DNA of 64,000 nt from Legionella sp. PC997 (GTDB taxonomy: Bacteria; Pseudomonadota; Gammaproteobacteria; Legionellales; Legionellaceae): the NCBI RefSeq assembly GCF_014109825.1, contig NZ_CP059576.1, forward strand, positions 2,630,001-2,694,000, in the 5' to 3' direction. The position numbers and the translations under genes were made by a program. This document shows positions 17,592-27,511 of the stretch, piece by piece (position 1 is the stretch's first letter; the number at the start of each line of letters is the position of its first letter). The notes under the pieces are model-generated. The model did no database searches, was not told the DNA's origin, and worked only from the letters and a program-made list of their open reading frames with translations.

Positions 17592-18362
17592 TTATCGTTT
17601 AGCAACCTCAACAAAAGTCCCTGTCTTCAAAAAACTCATAATTAATTGTCTTGTTTTTGTGTTATTCATAATAAAAGTATGATTGGAGTTCACGATAACC
17701 GGTTCATAGCCTTCTAAACGAGCACACTCAGGGGGAACTTTCGCATCATATCGCCCTGCTATTATTCCTATTTTAATGTTTGGCACAGGCACATGATGAA
17801 CATATGACGATCGATCTGAACTTAATTCAGATAATGGCTTTATTGGAGAAGTGAGCATGGGAAACATCGTTATAGACAGTTTTGCCAATTTTGATCCTTG
17901 ATTGGGTGGTGCCAACATAATGAGACTACCTATATTTTTTAATTGTTTTTTGGATAAGGTAGATAATGCTTCTCGGGTAATAATCCCACCAAGACTATGA
18001 GTAACAAAATTGATTCGAACACCTGGATTTTTTTCTAATAAGTTTTTAATAAATCGACTTAAATAGCTACCATGTTCTTGAATGCTGTATTTTGGAGAGG
18101 GATAACTATAGGAATAAACTTCATAGCCTTGTCGAATTAGATAATTTTTTAGTGGCCACATACTAAGCGAGGTACGCATTAAACCATGGATTAATACAAC
18201 AATTTCACGATGGGGTTTGAATTGAATAGAAGGAGCTAATGCTCGAGTGGGTTGCTGATGATTAGGTAAAACCGCATATGCTGGAATGATACTCGTCATT
18301 CCAATAATAATCATCAGAATAAGTGGAACAAATTGTCGGTTTTTAGAAATGGTCTGTGTCAT
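17592..18362 (-). CDS. Secreted alpha/beta-hydrolase, lipase family
   Basis: A 256-residue protein with an N-terminal signal peptide (hydrophobic FVPLILMIIIGMTSIIPAYA, residues 11-30). The alpha/beta-hydrolase elements are the oxyanion HG (H59-G60 in VVLIHGLM), the nucleophile elbow THSLGG with S123, an aspartate in GRYDAKVP, and a histidine in NSNHTFIM. This resembles PGAP1/triacylglycerol-lipase-type esterases. It is expected in the periplasm or secreted, acting on lipid or carboxyl esters. It is convergent with the preceding gene and alone on its strand. Substrate not deducible. Confidence 0.8.
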   Translation of the reverse strand: MTQTISKNRQFVPLILMIIIGMTSIIPAYAVLPNHQQPTRALAPSIQFKPHREIVVLIHGLMRTSLSMWPLKNYLIRQGYEVYSYSYPSPKYSIQEHGSYLSRFIKNLLEKNPGVRINFVTHSLGGIITREALSTLSKKQLKNIGSLIMLAPPNQGSKLAKLSITMFPMLTSPIKPLSELSSDRSSYVHHVPVPNIKIGIIAGRYDAKVPPECARLEGYEPVIVNSNHTFIMNNTKTRQLIMSFLKTGTFVEVAKR

Positions 18363-18657
18363 TATTTCTCTTTATTTATTCTATCCCACACATTCTAATT
18401 TAACTTCAGGAGCAGGTTCAAAAAAATTACTGGTTTAAAAGCATTTTATTCATTAAGCGTATGAAGTTTCCTCTCTAATTGCTCTTAAAATTAACTTTTC
18501 ATTGTTTTTTTCTCTAAATTGATAGATTTTTCACCTATGTTATGGTACATGTTATTTACATTCGTACAGGTATCTTTTAAAAATAAATCATTCTAACAGC
18601 CTGTTCAATTTAATAGCTCATCAATAAGTCTCAATTCTATTCAAATTAGGAGTTTTT

Positions 18658-19056
18658 ATGTTGAAAAAAATAATGATGACCAGTCTTTCTCTCATCAACT
18701 TATTTGTTTTTCTTCCTGCTTATGCAGATGGAGATATGAGTTGTAAGGTGCAAGTTGCCGTTGCAACACCACCAATACCATTTGATCAAAATGTTGCATT
18801 TAATGTAACTTCTAATGAACTTGGATTAAATAAATCGCTTACCCTGATGGGTGGAAAAGGACCTCAATTTATAGACAACATACCTTGTACTCCGGCTCCT
18901 TTGACAATCAGTGCAACCGTATACTCGACACCCTATTATGCCTTGCAAACCTCACCCATCGGCCAATGTGTTTTAAAAGCAGGATATGTTGTTTTAAATG
19001 GCCCAGAAAACAGTGCTTCTGTGGTTTTTCCCTACGATTTTTATTGCACAAATTAA
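18658..19056 (+). CDS. Secreted hypothetical protein
   Basis: A 132-residue protein with a clear Sec signal peptide (MLKKIMMTSLSLINLFVFLPAYA, cleavage after YADG region). The mature part has four cysteines (in SCKVQV, PCTPAP, GQCVLK and FYCTN), suggesting two disulphides, and looks beta-rich. AGGAG precedes the ATG. No family recognised; likely periplasmic or exported. The 295 bases upstream hold no gene. Confidence 0.65.
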   Translation: MLKKIMMTSLSLINLFVFLPAYADGDMSCKVQVAVATPPIPFDQNVAFNVTSNELGLNKSLTLMGGKGPQFIDNIPCTPAPLTISATVYSTPYYALQTSPIGQCVLKAGYVVLNGPENSASVVFPYDFYCTN

Positions 19057-19065
19057 TGAGTGCCT

Positions 19066-19094
19066 TTTGCCTATATTGTTTGAATATAGGCAAA
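19066..19094. terminator. Hairpin between convergent genes
   Basis: TTTGCCTATATT (19066-19077) pairs perfectly with AATATAGGCAAA (19083-19094) around a 5-base loop. It lies between converging genes, so it could end both transcripts, though neither side has a long T-run. Confidence 0.5.
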
Positions 19095-19118
19095 GCAGTG
19101 TGATGCACACCTTTTTGA

Positions 19119-19748
19119 CTAGCTATCATCCCTCTTACAACGCATTCCCCAACTGGCGCCCACACAACTGAATAAAGCACCCAGTAAAAATAACGCGAAG
19201 GCAATGTATGCTCCTGAAGCAAGATTTGTCGGAGTTACATTAACCTCTACTATAGCCTCTTTTTGACCATTCTTTGTGGAAGAAGAAATTTTGGTAGTAC
19301 CTACAGGGGTGGAGATTTGATTCACTGTAATTGGAACTGCCACTACAGTACGAGAAATAGAATTCGTGTAAGTCACTACATATTGACTCAAAAGTCCTAT
19401 CAAAGCGGCACCCAAGATTAAAGCCATAACCCAAGTAATAAAACCATAAATAATTCCCAAATTATGTTCGGGACAATATAAACGACCTAAATAACCTGCG
19501 GCATAACCTGATATCAACGTAGAAATTATCACCCCAATAATGATTCCCAACAAACCGCCGATAACCACTATAACTGAGCCATTACTCATCGTTTTAAAAG
19601 CACTTAACCCGATAGCAACTCCTAAAAGATTCAATAAAAAACTAAGGCCTAGGGCGGTTAAGGCCCCAACAAAAACGGCCGTCCAAGAAATCCTTTTATT
19701 TGGATGTATAGCCCAGTGTTCTTGATCCGATGTTACTTTGTGTGTCAT
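19119..19748 (-). CDS. Integral membrane protein of unknown function
   Basis: The start is taken at ATG 19748 because AAGGAG lies 6 bases upstream; the frame extends 25 codons further to 19823 without a ribosome site. The 209-residue product has at least four hydrophobic segments (WTAVFVGALTALGLSFLLNLLGVAIGL, SVIVVIGGLLGIIIGVIISTL, a third near residue 100, and a last near the C-terminus) rich in glycine and alanine, and a periplasmic loop with many Thr/Ser/Val. The short N-terminus has HPNKRISW just before TM1. It resembles uncharacterised inner membrane proteins of the small-glycine-zipper type; no role assigned. Confidence 0.7.
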   Translation of the reverse strand: MTHKVTSDQEHWAIHPNKRISWTAVFVGALTALGLSFLLNLLGVAIGLSAFKTMSNGSVIVVIGGLLGIIIGVIISTLISGYAAGYLGRLYCPEHNLGIIYGFITWVMALILGAALIGLLSQYVVTYTNSISRTVVAVPITVNQISTPVGTTKISSSTKNGQKEAIVEVNVTPTNLASGAYIAFALFLLGALFSCVGASWGMRCKRDDS

Positions 19749-19908
19749 TTGAAACTCCTTTTCTCTTATCGAATATAGCTTCAGGAATATAGATGAAGTT
19801 GTTTTTGGGACTGTTGCGTTCAATTTATATTAAATTGTAACGTATAGGAATTGTTACTATTCAAAAATTAACCTATATATTTTTATTTTTCAAGAGCATA
19901 AGTTGAAT

Positions 19909-20772
19909 TCATGTACTCTTATTTTCTGCTATTTGCTCTATATTTCTAGAAATATTTTTGGCAATTGTACTTAAAGGTAAATCATTATCATCTTTTCCAA
20001 AAGGATCTTCCAATTCCTCGGATAATATTTCCAAACCCAATAAAATATATACGATCATTACCATCATCGGAATAATCAAAAATCCGAATGTGTCTACCCA
20101 ACCAAAAGGGAACATGATGGCATAAAAAAGCATTGCTTGTTTCACAAAAAAAGCAAATGCATAAGGTACATGAGTATTGGCAATTCGTTCACAACCTCCA
20201 GTCATGTCGATTAAATTAGCTATATGAGTATCTAAAGTCAGGTATTGCTCAAACTGCAGTTTATTTTCTTGACGCAATTGATTCAGGATACGATACATTT
20301 TTTGCGTTACTAAAAGAACTGGATTTTTTTCTTCAAATTCATGAATACATAAGGAAATTAGCTCTGTTTGAATCTCTTTACTTTCTTTGCGTAAATGAGC
20401 CTTGATAATTAGAGGTAATTTTTTTAACAATTCATAAAACTCAGGATATTCATGTAATCCAATAAAAGCCTCGAACTTTAAACCTAAATTTCTACAATTG
20501 TTATTGATTGATCCCCATAAAATACGACCCTCCCACCAACGCGCATAACTCGTATTTACCCTAAAACTAATAATTATCGTTAAGATGAAGCTAAAAATCA
20601 GATGAAATTGGCCAACGCTATAACGCGTCGCGTTTTCAAAAAAACAAGCGATTATTACCGCGTATAGGATAACAATTATGGTTATTGGTAATAATTTCTG
20701 AAACACTTGTTCTTTATAAAACAAGAAAAGATGAGGTACCCACGTTAAAAGATTATGTGATCTCGGTTTCAT
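19909..20772 (-). CDS. Bestrophin-family (YneE/UPF0187) anion channel protein
   Basis: A 287-residue membrane protein from ATG 20772 (an upstream in-frame start at 20877 would add 35 residues with no homology). The family segment SFRVNTSYARWWEGRILWG and the following NNNCRNLGL are characteristic of bacterial bestrophins, which form pentameric ion channels in the inner membrane. Four hydrophobic segments are present, including the conserved PFGWVDTFGFLIIPMMVMIVYILLGLEILSEELEDPFG toward the C-terminus, which matches the calcium-clasp-like end of the eukaryotic family. It is divergent from the sphingosine-1-phosphate lyase gene. Confidence 0.85.
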   Translation of the reverse strand: MKPRSHNLLTWVPHLFLFYKEQVFQKLLPITIIVILYAVIIACFFENATRYSVGQFHLIFSFILTIIISFRVNTSYARWWEGRILWGSINNNCRNLGLKFEAFIGLHEYPEFYELLKKLPLIIKAHLRKESKEIQTELISLCIHEFEEKNPVLLVTQKMYRILNQLRQENKLQFEQYLTLDTHIANLIDMTGGCERIANTHVPYAFAFFVKQAMLFYAIMFPFGWVDTFGFLIIPMMVMIVYILLGLEILSEELEDPFGKDDNDLPLSTIAKNISRNIEQIAENKST

Positions 20773-20905
20773 CAATGCCCACTCAATGTAAAAAATACAG
20801 TGTAACTTGAGTAGGATTCTGAAGCAAAAAGTCTTCCTCTCGTGACTTAAATCATAAAAAGAGTTTATTATGCGCACTCAACTCAAATAAAAGGATGTTC
20901 TAACT

Positions 20906-22699
20906 ATGCTTACCTATATTACCGCGCTTTTAGATAGGGGTCTTGAGGGATTTGATGAAACGTTTAAAGACACCCCTGCTCATCAAATTGTTTTCGCTAC
21001 CGCTGCTCTTTATTTTCTTTGGCAACAATACCCCGCCCTTGCCCAGGCATATCGCTCACGAAATAACACCACATATAAGCAACGAGTGATCGATGTAGCC
21101 TATAGTCTGGGTAAAAACTTACCGCAGGTAAAAGCCTATTTGGACAAAGAGCTCAATAAAGATCTCCAGTCAACTAAAGATAAATTAAAAGATTTACGCT
21201 CCTCCATGGGATTGCAAGATAAGATTCCTGAAGAACGCACCGATCCAAATTTGATTTTAAAAGAGTTTGATATCAATCCTCAAAAATGTCTTTTTAATTT
21301 TTCTGAAGTAAAAGATAAGGATGAGGCTCGAAATTTTACCGTCCAGCAAGGAGATGGCCAGGATTCAGGAGCGCTGTATGCTGTTCATCCTCAAGAACTC
21401 ACAGAATTGCTGAAAGAAGTATATGCTAAAACTGCCTTAACTAATCCTTTGCATGACAAATGGCCACGCATTACAGCCATGCAAGCAGAAATTATTCGAT
21501 GGTGCCAAAATTTATTTGGTGGTTCTAAAAACGGTTATGGTTTAATCACACATGGAGGCTCTACCAGTATTATTGAAGCCATGGCCGCATATGTAATTCA
21601 TGCACGAGCCAAAGGAATTAAATGCCCCGAGATTGTAATTCCTGAAACAGCACACGCAGCTTTTAAAAAAGCAGCGGATCTGACAGGAGCTCGACTCATT
21701 ACGGTTCCAGTTGATCCTAAAACAGGTGCGGTAACTGCAAGTGAAATGAGAAAATATATTTCGAGCAATACCGCTGTAATCGTTGGCTCTGCACCATCAT
21801 TCATGAATGGCATCCATGATCCGATTAGTGATTTGGGTCAATTAGCACAAGAAAGAGGAGTTCCATTTCACGTAGATGCCTGTTTAGGAGGTTTTTTAAC
21901 TGCTTTTCTGGATACATCCAAAAATCCTATGGACTTTCGCGTTAAAGGAGTTACCTCGATTTCCGCCGATTTACATAAATATGGATGTTGTCCTAAAGGA
22001 ACTTCAGTTTGCTTATTTAGTGAGGACTCCCCAGCTTTATCAGTATATGCGGCTTTAAACTGGTCAGGCGGACTTTATACTACTCCAGGTATTTTGGATG
22101 GCTCAACCAGTGGCGCACGGGTTGCAGAAATATATACCACCCTTTCATATTATGGACGTAAGAAATATCAGGAAATTTCCGAAAGCATTGTAGCAATGCG
22201 TCAACGGCTGCAAGATCGAGTGGAACAAGTATATAAACCAAATGAAACGGGTAAACGAGATGTTGCTATTTTTGGAAATCCCCAATGGTCAATACTCGGA
22301 TTTCGTAGCGATACGTTAAACCCACATTTAATTGCTGATCAATTAGAAAAAAAAGGTTGGAAATTAAATTTATTACAAAAACCTGATGGATTTCATTTGT
22401 GTTTAACCCATGTTCATACATTAATTGAACACTTTGAAGATAAGTTCATGAGTGACCTCCAGGAGGCGGTAAACAACGTAAAAGAATACCCGGCAGATAA
22501 AAAGCCCACGGGTAAAGTAAAAGTTTATGGAACTATAGGAGTACTACCCACCGCAGTACAAGAAATGGTATGCAGGCAATATCAAAAAGCTCGTCTTTAT
22601 TATGAAGCAACTTGTAGTAAATTGGGAATATTTGCAACAAACAGCAAGCAGGAAAAAGAACCCGAAGAGCAAGAAATTAAAAATGAAATAAGTTGCTAA
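20906..22699 (+). CDS. legS2: Sphingosine-1-phosphate lyase, PLP-dependent (LegS2/LpSpl-like)
   Basis: A 597-residue group II decarboxylase-fold enzyme. PLP-binding lysine K358 lies in [13 protein letters not shown], with the cofactor aspartate/histidine in [11 protein letters not shown] and the substrate-phosphate segments around [10 protein letters not shown]. An N-terminal hydrophobic stretch ([15 protein letters not shown], residues 28-43) mirrors the membrane anchor of eukaryotic S1P lyase. It cleaves sphingosine-1-phosphate to hexadecenal and phosphoethanolamine; in L. pneumophila the homologue is a Dot/Icm effector that alters host sphingolipids and autophagy. Acquisition from a eukaryote is the accepted view for that homologue. 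AAAAGGA lies upstream of the ATG. The C-terminal tail is acidic ([11 protein letters not shown]), consistent with a translocation signal. Confidence 0.93.
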   Translation: MLTYITALLDRGLEGFDETFKDTPAHQIVFATAALYFLWQQYPALAQAYRSRNNTTYKQRVIDVAYSLGKNLPQVKAYLDKELNKDLQSTKDKLKDLRSSMGLQDKIPEERTDPNLILKEFDINPQKCLFNFSEVKDKDEARNFTVQQGDGQDSGALYAVHPQELTELLKEVYAKTALTNPLHDKWPRITAMQAEIIRWCQNLFGGSKNGYGLITHGGSTSIIEAMAAYVIHARAKGIKCPEIVIPETAHAAFKKAADLTGARLITVPVDPKTGAVTASEMRKYISSNTAVIVGSAPSFMNGIHDPISDLGQLAQERGVPFHVDACLGGFLTAFLDTSKNPMDFRVKGVTSISADLHKYGCCPKGTSVCLFSEDSPALSVYAALNWSGGLYTTPGILDGSTSGARVAEIYTTLSYYGRKKYQEISESIVAMRQRLQDRVEQVYKPNETGKRDVAIFGNPQWSILGFRSDTLNPHLIADQLEKKGWKLNLLQKPDGFHLCLTHVHTLIEHFEDKFMSDLQEAVNNVKEYPADKKPTGKVKVYGTIGVLPTAVQEMVCRQYQKARLYYEATCSKLGIFATNSKQEKEPEEQEIKNEISC

Positions 22700-22743
22700 G
22701 GTATGTTTCATTCGGCTTGAACTGCATGAGTAGTTAAATTTTT

Positions 22744-22763
22744 CCCTCCCCTAAATGGGAGGG
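22744..22763. terminator. GC-rich hairpin between convergent genes
   Basis: CCCTCCC (22744-22750) pairs with GGGAGGG (22757-22763). It is placed between the converging S1P lyase and GDSL genes; no T-run on either side, so termination is only a guess from position. Confidence 0.35.
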
Positions 22764-22788
22764 AGGGCTAGTCGAAAATTTAATTACG

Positions 22789-23883
22789 TTACACCCATTG
22801 TCTGATTTGATTTTCCACTTCTAAGGCTAAAGCATGATGAGCCATATCGGTTGGGTGGACGGAATCTGCAAAGAGGTAATTATTTGAGGTTTGTTGACAT
22901 AAAATAGCCAAAGGAGCAGTACACACGGGAGTGGTCACATTCTGGAATAAAAAAGACATCCCGCTAATGACTGTAGGCTCCCCTGCTTGCGCATTGCTGA
23001 TTAAGTTATCCAAAGCAGTATAAGTATCAAAATATAAAATTTTTACTTTATGCCGTTTAGCAACAGCACCCAATTTTTGATTTAACAGTGAATTAAACAT
23101 AAAACTAAGATTTTTTATAGCTCCAGGAAGCGAGGGATCCCCGATTGCTACTGCCAGTTGGTTTATGAACGGAGTAACACCAATATTAGGAAGAGATAAG
23201 ACCACGACTCTTTTAGCACCTCGAGCACTAAGCACTTCAATCTGCTGCACAATCTGAGTAGTAGTCACGTCAATCAATTGCATGAATGCAATTGGATTCA
23301 GCTGTGCAGAAATTCCATAAAGCATATCGTTCGCACCAGACCAAATAAAGTACATTGCATTAGGATCCAATTTCTTGGGTGCTGAAGATAGGTAATTTTG
23401 AACTTGGCGCTGAACGGATGGAGCCCAATAAAAGTCTATCCCAGGTTCTGCCACTGTTCGACTTCCTCCGCAAGCAAAATTAAACCCATTGGGTAGGGGT
23501 ACAATCGGAGGCGCAGGAGGTTTAGAGGGATCAACAAAAATAGGAGTTGTATTATTCGTCATCTTATCATTTGTTGTGGGAAATAGAGTACCGGGAGGCA
23601 AAAGAGGTGTACCCATAATGTCATGTGCTACATACTGGGCCCAAGTATAACCATTAAACGTTGTAAACGTAGGTGCTTTGTCAGGTATTCCATTTATGAG
23701 TGTAAACGTATTATTAAACCCACTATCTGATAAACTATCACCAAAAAAATAAACTTTAGTAATTTTATTCAGTGGAATAGCTAGAGCATTCTGAGGAAGC
23801 ATCCAGCATAAAGAAAACATGCTCATCAACACAACTAATTGTGTTTTGGCATGAAATATCATTTTTCTTATTTTTGTTACCAT
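22789..23883 (-). CDS. Secreted GDSL/SGNH lipase (lysophospholipase A/acyltransferase group)
   Basis: A 364-residue protein with signal peptide (hydrophobic LVVLMSMFSLCWMLPQNALA). SGNH blocks are present: block I FFGDSLSDSG with S50, block III WSGANDM with the GxND asparagine, and block V DSVHPTDMAHH with D and H. The family in Legionella includes PlaA, PlaC and PlaD, type II-secreted enzymes acting on phospholipids and, for PlaC, making cholesterol esters; which one this corresponds to cannot be fixed. A good ribosome site (AAGGAG) precedes ATG 23883. The FadL porin gene ends 22 bases upstream, so the two are an operon that could release and import fatty acids. Confidence 0.85.
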   Translation of the reverse strand: MVTKIRKMIFHAKTQLVVLMSMFSLCWMLPQNALAIPLNKITKVYFFGDSLSDSGFNNTFTLINGIPDKAPTFTTFNGYTWAQYVAHDIMGTPLLPPGTLFPTTNDKMTNNTTPIFVDPSKPPAPPIVPLPNGFNFACGGSRTVAEPGIDFYWAPSVQRQVQNYLSSAPKKLDPNAMYFIWSGANDMLYGISAQLNPIAFMQLIDVTTTQIVQQIEVLSARGAKRVVVLSLPNIGVTPFINQLAVAIGDPSLPGAIKNLSFMFNSLLNQKLGAVAKRHKVKILYFDTYTALDNLISNAQAGEPTVISGMSFLFQNVTTPVCTAPLAILCQQTSNNYLFADSVHPTDMAHHALALEVENQIRQWV

Positions 23884-23905
23884 TAAACTATCTCCTTATA
23901 ATGAC

Positions 23906-25291
23906 TTAGCAGCTGTATCGTAATCCCAGCGATACAATATTCTCTGTACCTTTATAGTCGGCACTTACTTGATTGACTTCTAAGGGGGCTGCCAGGCCGG
24001 GAATCCCTTCATTGGTTTGAGTAATGTTCACTGATTGTTTACGAATAAAAATATGTGAGTACGCACCATCAACTGAGAAATGATCGTTTATAAAATAGCT
24101 CAATCCAAAATTTAACCAATATTGATCGGACTCAGGAATAAGCGGGGTACGATTTTGTAAATTGAATGGAGTCTGATTATAAGCAAATCCTCCCCGTAAA
24201 GTAAGGGAAGAGTTATAACGATAATCAGCGCCAAGAGCACCAAAAAATGTGTTATGCCATTTCATGGGCACAATATAAATTGTTTCATAAGCATCTGGAG
24301 TTGAAATAACAAGATCGCCTAAATAATCCCAGAAAGTAACCTGAGCTGTTGCTTTAAGGGTCCACTCATTTATATCGTGGGCAAGACCAATAGTTAATAC
24401 ACCTGGTGTCCTAAAATTATTACTCACGGCGGTTTCACTATTAAATAAAAAAGTAGTTGCAGGCGAAGGTACTATATCTCCGATAATCGTATATTGTTCG
24501 CCATGGCCGCTTAGATTTGTGGAAATTTCCGAGCGGTAACTTACCCCAAAACGAGTAAATTGGTCCCACTGATATAAAGCGCCAATTGTATAACCATAAC
24601 CCCATCCATCACTTTTTAAATGGGTAGGCTGTGTGGATGCGATAAAAAGGTCAATAGAAGGAACCCCTGTGTTTACTCCATCAAAATGCGAAAAAATTGT
24701 TTTTAGATATTGAGCTTGAAAACCAACCCCTAAAGATAATTTCTCACTAACTTGATATGCGAGAGATGGATTAATATCAACCGAATTTATCTCACTTTTG
24801 ACCGTTGCATAACGCAATACAGAAGCTTCGGAATATTTATTATATAAATAGAATGGTTCCACAACCGCTAAACCCAGGGTTAACTTATCAAGAGGTGTGC
24901 GCCAACCGATATAACCTTGTGGGATAAAAACTGCGTTGCTGATGTTATGTTGGGAAGCTTTCCCTTGAACAGGTCCGGCAATAGTTGATGGCGGCATACC
25001 TGGCACATTGAAAGTATGAGCAGCCTCTCCATTAATCATACTAATTTGGGGTATAAACTCACTTGCGCCGACGTAAATCTGGTTTTGCTGTAAAGTTGAC
25101 AATATTGCTGGATTGTTAAACAAAGCAGAAACATCATTATTTGCTACGGCGGAACCCGCCATTGCAGAACCTTGCAAGCTTGGACTCGTCTCATTGATTT
25201 GCAAACCCGCAGCCGATGCTGAAGCTCCAACAAAAAATTGAGAAATTAAAGCAGCAGTTGCAAATTTCTTATTTAAACGTGAATAACTCAC
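23906..25291 (-). CDS. FadL/OmpP1 family outer membrane long-chain fatty acid transporter
   Basis: A 461-residue protein with signal peptide (MSYSRLNKKFATAALISQFFVGASASA) followed by the FadL plug motif GLQINETSPSLQGSAMAGSAVANNDVSALFNNPA. The rest alternates as beta strands and ends with an aromatic-containing terminal strand (IVSLGLRYSC); the very last residue is cysteine rather than the usual phenylalanine. It would import hydrophobic molecules such as fatty acids across the outer membrane. It is transcribed together with the downstream lipase gene. Confidence 0.9.
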   Translation of the reverse strand: MSYSRLNKKFATAALISQFFVGASASAAGLQINETSPSLQGSAMAGSAVANNDVSALFNNPAILSTLQQNQIYVGASEFIPQISMINGEAAHTFNVPGMPPSTIAGPVQGKASQHNISNAVFIPQGYIGWRTPLDKLTLGLAVVEPFYLYNKYSEASVLRYATVKSEINSVDINPSLAYQVSEKLSLGVGFQAQYLKTIFSHFDGVNTGVPSIDLFIASTQPTHLKSDGWGYGYTIGALYQWDQFTRFGVSYRSEISTNLSGHGEQYTIIGDIVPSPATTFLFNSETAVSNNFRTPGVLTIGLAHDINEWTLKATAQVTFWDYLGDLVISTPDAYETIYIVPMKWHNTFFGALGADYRYNSSLTLRGGFAYNQTPFNLQNRTPLIPESDQYWLNFGLSYFINDHFSVDGAYSHIFIRKQSVNITQTNEGIPGLAAPLEVNQVSADYKGTENIVSLGLRYSC

Positions 25292-25528
25292 CTTAGACTC
25301 CTTTCTTCATTTCATTGCACTACATTCTAAAATCCAGCGGTTACCTTGTCAGATTTGGGAGGAAAGTTCAAATCTATTTTTATTTTCTTACCAAATTTAC
25401 CTAATTTTTAAATATCCAGTTTAGGGGCATTGCGGATCGTAGAAAAGGAAGTCATAAAGTTTTTGGATTGCCCCTTATATTTAAGCCGGTTAAGATAGAA
25501 GAATTTAAAAATCTAAAGGAATAGATCC

Positions 25529-27223
25529 ATGAATGATTTTTTTCAAACTCCGCCTCGCTTAGGCAATCAATATGATGCAGATCGAGTTTTAAAAACTTAT
25601 CTAGAATGGAAACTTCCTACTTCCATGTTGACGGAAATCCAACCTGAATTGTACCGACTAGGTCAACGAGTCATTGAGGATATTTATAAATTAGGTCAAG
25701 AAGCAGAAGCATTTCCACCCAAGCATGTTCCCTATGACCCATGGGGTAAACGCATTGACCATATTGAAGTATCTCAAGCATGGAAAGAACTCGATAAAAT
25801 CTCTGCGGAAGAACAATTAATTGCCATAGGATATGAACGTCGTCATGGTGCATTATCACGCATCCATCAATTTGCCAAATTGTATTTATTTCATCCTTCA
25901 TCAGCAATCTATACTTGCCCCCTCGCGATGACGGATGGGGCTGCTCGAGCATTGGAACTGTATGCAGATGAATCATTGAAAAAGCACGCCCTCCCCCACT
26001 TAATCTCTTCTGATCCAGCTTATTTTTGGACTTCTGGACAATGGATGACCGAACGCACCGGGGGTTCTGATGTGAGTGGCACATCTACGATTGCAAGACC
26101 AGGTGGTTCTCATTATCGACTCAGTGGTGTTAAATGGTTTACTTCTGCGACCACATCACAGATTGCAATGACTCTTGCGCGTATCGAAGGCGCCCCTGAG
26201 GGCAGTAAAGGGTTAAGTCTATTTTATCTTGAACTTCGAAATCAGATGGGTAAATTGAATGGCATACATATAAATCGCTTAAAAGATAAACTAGGTACCC
26301 GTGCTTTACCCACTGCAGAATTGACTCTAAAGGATACTCCTGCATTATTAGTCGGACCCGCGGGAGATGGAGTTAAAAAAATTTCATCATTGTTTAATAT
26401 TACACGCATTTACAATGCTTGTTGCGCTGTGGGTTACATGCGACGAGGCCTCGCACTGGCTCGTGATTATGCCACAAAACGTGTTGCGTTTGGTCATACC
26501 TTATCAAAACATGTACTCCATCTGGAAACGTTAGCAGACATGCACGTCGAATTTACTGGCGCCTTCCATTTGGTTTTTCATGCCATTGAACTGTTAGGAA
26601 AAGATGAATTAAATGAAGCCACAGAAATGGAGCGAGCCGTTCTGAGATTGTTAACTCCTCTGATAAAACTTTATACGGCAAAAAAAGCAATTAGTGTAGT
26701 TAGCGAGACTTTAGAGGCTTTTGGAGGAGCTGGTTATATTGAAGATACAGGACTTCCACAATTATTAAGAAACGCACAAGTACTCTCCATATGGGAAGGA
26801 ACGACTAATATTTTAAGTCTTGATGCATTGCGTGCCATTCATAAAGAGAATGCAGCGATATTTTTTCTTGAGGACATCCAAAACCGATTGAGCCAAATTA
26901 AAAATAAAGAACTTATTCAACCTCAGATAAAAACACAGCACGACGTCCAAAAACTGAAAAACCATGTCCAATCCATGTCTCAGATGAGTGATGAGGAACA
27001 ACAGGCTGGAGCAAGACAACTTTCGTTTGCATTAGCACAAACTTTCGCATCCAGTTTGTTATTAGAACATGCCCAATGGACCCTGAAAAATAATAAGGAT
27101 TCTCTACCTGTAATTACGGCGATCCGTTGGTGTGAAAAAAGGTTACCTGAATTGAAACAGTTTTCGGAACATTATAGAAAGGACTCACACGTTCTGGCTA
27201 TGGATTATAACGACCTGCACTAG
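25529..27223 (+). CDS. Acyl-CoA dehydrogenase, AidB-like branch
   Basis: A 564-residue flavoprotein, larger than classical acyl-CoA dehydrogenases because of an N-terminal helical extension and C-terminal addition. FAD/substrate segments are QWMTERTGGSDVSG and WFTSATTSQIAMTLAR; the C-terminal domain has the pattern ETLEAFGGAGYIEDTGLPQLLRNAQVLSIWEGTTNIL, with the family glutamate in WEGTTN. It would oxidise an acyl-CoA at the alpha-beta bond; AidB-type members can bind DNA or have uncertain substrates. The neighbouring lipase and FadL pair, on the opposite strand, suggest a role in fatty acid use, but it is a separate transcription unit. Confidence 0.9.
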   Translation: MNDFFQTPPRLGNQYDADRVLKTYLEWKLPTSMLTEIQPELYRLGQRVIEDIYKLGQEAEAFPPKHVPYDPWGKRIDHIEVSQAWKELDKISAEEQLIAIGYERRHGALSRIHQFAKLYLFHPSSAIYTCPLAMTDGAARALELYADESLKKHALPHLISSDPAYFWTSGQWMTERTGGSDVSGTSTIARPGGSHYRLSGVKWFTSATTSQIAMTLARIEGAPEGSKGLSLFYLELRNQMGKLNGIHINRLKDKLGTRALPTAELTLKDTPALLVGPAGDGVKKISSLFNITRIYNACCAVGYMRRGLALARDYATKRVAFGHTLSKHVLHLETLADMHVEFTGAFHLVFHAIELLGKDELNEATEMERAVLRLLTPLIKLYTAKKAISVVSETLEAFGGAGYIEDTGLPQLLRNAQVLSIWEGTTNILSLDALRAIHKENAAIFFLEDIQNRLSQIKNKELIQPQIKTQHDVQKLKNHVQSMSQMSDEEQQAGARQLSFALAQTFASSLLLEHAQWTLKNNKDSLPVITAIRWCEKRLPELKQFSEHYRKDSHVLAMDYNDLH

Positions 27224-27397
27224 ATTCAATTGAAGTAGCCTTCTTGACCACAGAGCCCGGGTTTATGGATAGTCAAATCTTCGCTTACCTGGGTAGCATT
27301 TAGTTTGCAACTGAAAGCAATAGCAGATGAGCAATGGTCACAAATAAAGGATAAAAATCCTTCTATTTAAGCCTTTTTTTGACACTCCTTTCCTTTC

Positions 27398-27424
27398 AAA
27401 GCACGGTTTAAACCGTGCTTTTTT
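27398..27424 (+). terminator. Rho-independent terminator
   Basis: A perfect 24-base palindrome, AAAGCACGGTTT followed by AAACCGTGCTTT (27398-27421), runs into six Ts (27419-27424) on the plus strand. It is about 175 bases after the acyl-CoA dehydrogenase stop. Confidence 0.75.
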
Positions 27425-27511
27425 GTTACTAAGAACTCTTGCATTTAACTTTAAAGGTCATTATTGTTGATCTCCGATTAATAACTAATTTAATGAAAAT
27501 TAAGGGAATTT

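Noticed and set aside
25671-26084. Open frame of 137 residues antisense to the acyl-CoA dehydrogenase
   Set aside because: Shadow of a strongly supported gene.
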